From positions 1-51,114 of the forward strand of contig CACEIY010000004.1 of NCBI GenBank assembly GCA_902559635.1: a DNA stretch of 51,114 nucleotides, in the 5' to 3' direction. A program made the position numbers and the translations under genes. Positions 49,918-51,114 of the stretch are shown here, one piece after another. The notes beneath the pieces were generated by a model that was not told the origin of the DNA, did no database searches, and saw only the letters and a list, made by a program, of their open reading frames with translations. The first letter of the stretch is position 1, and the number at the start of each line of letters is the position of its first letter. The stretch comes from an uncultured Pelagibacteraceae bacterium (GTDB lineage: Bacteria; Pseudomonadota; Alphaproteobacteria; Pelagibacterales; Pelagibacteraceae).

Positions 49918-51114
49918 ATGACAATTTATGCTCTATCCTCTGGTCCTGGAATTTCGGGGGTTGCGATTGTCAGAATTTCCGGTCCTGAAGCTTCAGAAGT
50001 CATTAAATTACTTACGGGTAAAGAAATCCCTAAGCCTAGAATGGCAACCCTAAGAAAAATAAACAATATCAACACTTCTAAGCTGATAGATGAGGGCATA
50101 GTTATCTGGTTTCCTGGGCCAGAGAGCTACACAGGTGAAGATATGGCAGAAATCCATGTGCACGGAGGTAAGGCAGTTGTATTGGCTCTACAAAATGAAA
50201 TTTCTAGGATTAAAAATTGCAGAATAGCTGAACCAGGTGAATTTACAAAGATAGCATTTCAAAATGGAAAAATAAATTTACTTAAAGCAGAGAGTATTGC
50301 AGATCTAATAAGTGCTGAAACTGAAATTCAAAGATTGCAAGCTGTCAAAATTATGAAAGGTAAATCTTCAGAAAAATTTAATCAGTTAAGAGATAAATTA
50401 TTAAAACTTTTATCATTTATAGAAGCTAAAATAGACTTTCCCGATGAGGACCTTCCAGATGAAAATATTAATAAAATTAAAAAAGATTCTAAAGATGTTT
50501 TTAATGAAATTAAAAAAATATTAGATGATCAAAAAGTTGGTGAAATAATTCGTGAAGGATTTAAAATTGCAATAGTAGGTCCAACCAATGCTGGAAAGTC
50601 AAGTTTGCTCAATAATTTATCTAATAGAGAAGTTGCTATTGTTTCTGAAATAGCCGGAACAACAAGAGATGTGATCGAGGTACATTTAAATATAGATGGA
50701 TATCCGGTTATTATTTCAGACACTGCCGGTATAAGAAATTCAAAAGATGAAATTGAAAAAAAAGGTATTAAATTATCATTAAATAAAGCTGAAAATGCAG
50801 ATTTAAAACTAGTAGTAGTTGATGCAAAAAACATTGATTTAAGCGGTTTTTTGAACGATTTGATTAAAAATGATTCAATCTTAGTTGTTAATAAGTCTGA
50901 TTTATTAAAAGAAAAATTGGATAGAAAAATTGCCAAATTAGATCATGTTTTAATTTCATTAAAAGATAATTTAAATATAGATAAATTGATCTCTAAAATA
51001 AAAAATAATATTAAAAATAAATTTATATCAGAAGAAGATATTATAATTACTAGAGAGAGACATAGACAACATTTAGTTCAGTGTGCAGTTCACTTAAAAA
51101 GTTTTTCAGAAAAA
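49918..51114 (+). CDS. mnmE: tRNA uridine-5-carboxymethylaminomethyl GTPase MnmE (truncated by window end)
   Basis: MTIYALSSGPGISGVAIVRISGPEAS, GEDMAEIHVHGGKAVV, GPTNAGKSSLLNNL, EIAGTTRDVIEVHLNIDGYPVIISDTAGIR; no stop before 51114. Confidence 0.97.
   Translation, partial: MTIYALSSGPGISGVAIVRISGPEASEVIKLLTGKEIPKPRMATLRKINNINTSKLIDEGIVIWFPGPESYTGEDMAEIHVHGGKAVVLALQNEISRIKNCRIAEPGEFTKIAFQNGKINLLKAESIADLISAETEIQRLQAVKIMKGKSSEKFNQLRDKLLKLLSFIEAKIDFPDEDLPDENINKIKKDSKDVFNEIKKILDDQKVGEIIREGFKIAIVGPTNAGKSSLLNNLSNREVAIVSEIAGTTRDVIEVHLNIDGYPVIISDTAGIRNSKDEIEKKGIKLSLNKAENADLKLVVVDAKNIDLSGFLNDLIKNDSILVVNKSDLLKEKLDRKIAKLDHVLISLKDNLNIDKLISKIKNNIKNKFISEEDIIITRERHRQHLVQCAVHLKSFSEK

Noticed and set aside
50529-50936. 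135-aa minus-strand ORF
   Set aside because: Antisense to the GTPase domain of mnmE, which the ORF track missed because it runs off the window
1-51114. CRISPR arrays, prophage, transposases, restriction-modification or toxin-antitoxin systems
   Set aside because: No direct-repeat array, transposase, phage structural, nuclease or TA motifs were seen on either strand

Overview
This is an AT-rich, very gene-dense window from a SAR11-like (Candidatus Pelagibacter-type) alphaproteobacterial chromosome. The taxon call is inferred from gene order and protein style, not computed. Most of the window is core genome: ccmCDE, argG, folD, hemCD, tsaD, acs plus an acetate-type symporter, rpe, purH, ftsK/lolA, his operon, hslVU, and the block dnaQ-coaE-aroE-maf-ppsR / hemE-hemH-hemG-rho-mnmE. 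There is one tRNA-Gly(GCC). The main points of interest are: (i) a light/DNA-repair cluster at about 7.2-11.8 kb with two photolyase-fold genes and two short ORFs missing from the supplied ORF track (a DUF2256-type zinc-ribbon protein and a 49-aa Lys-rich protein), both overlapping neighbouring stop codons; (ii) three divergent sulfotransferase paralogs, each placed between conserved core genes, one split exactly at an in-frame A_AAA_AAG heptamer; (iii) a second split gene (Tas-like aldo/keto reductase), also at an A6G tract; (iv) a probable chromosomal replication origin between ppsR and hemE; (v) a candidate RpoH promoter giving a near-leaderless hslVU transcript; (vi) two unexplained inverted repeats in leader regions. 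All family calls come from reading motifs; no database search was run.
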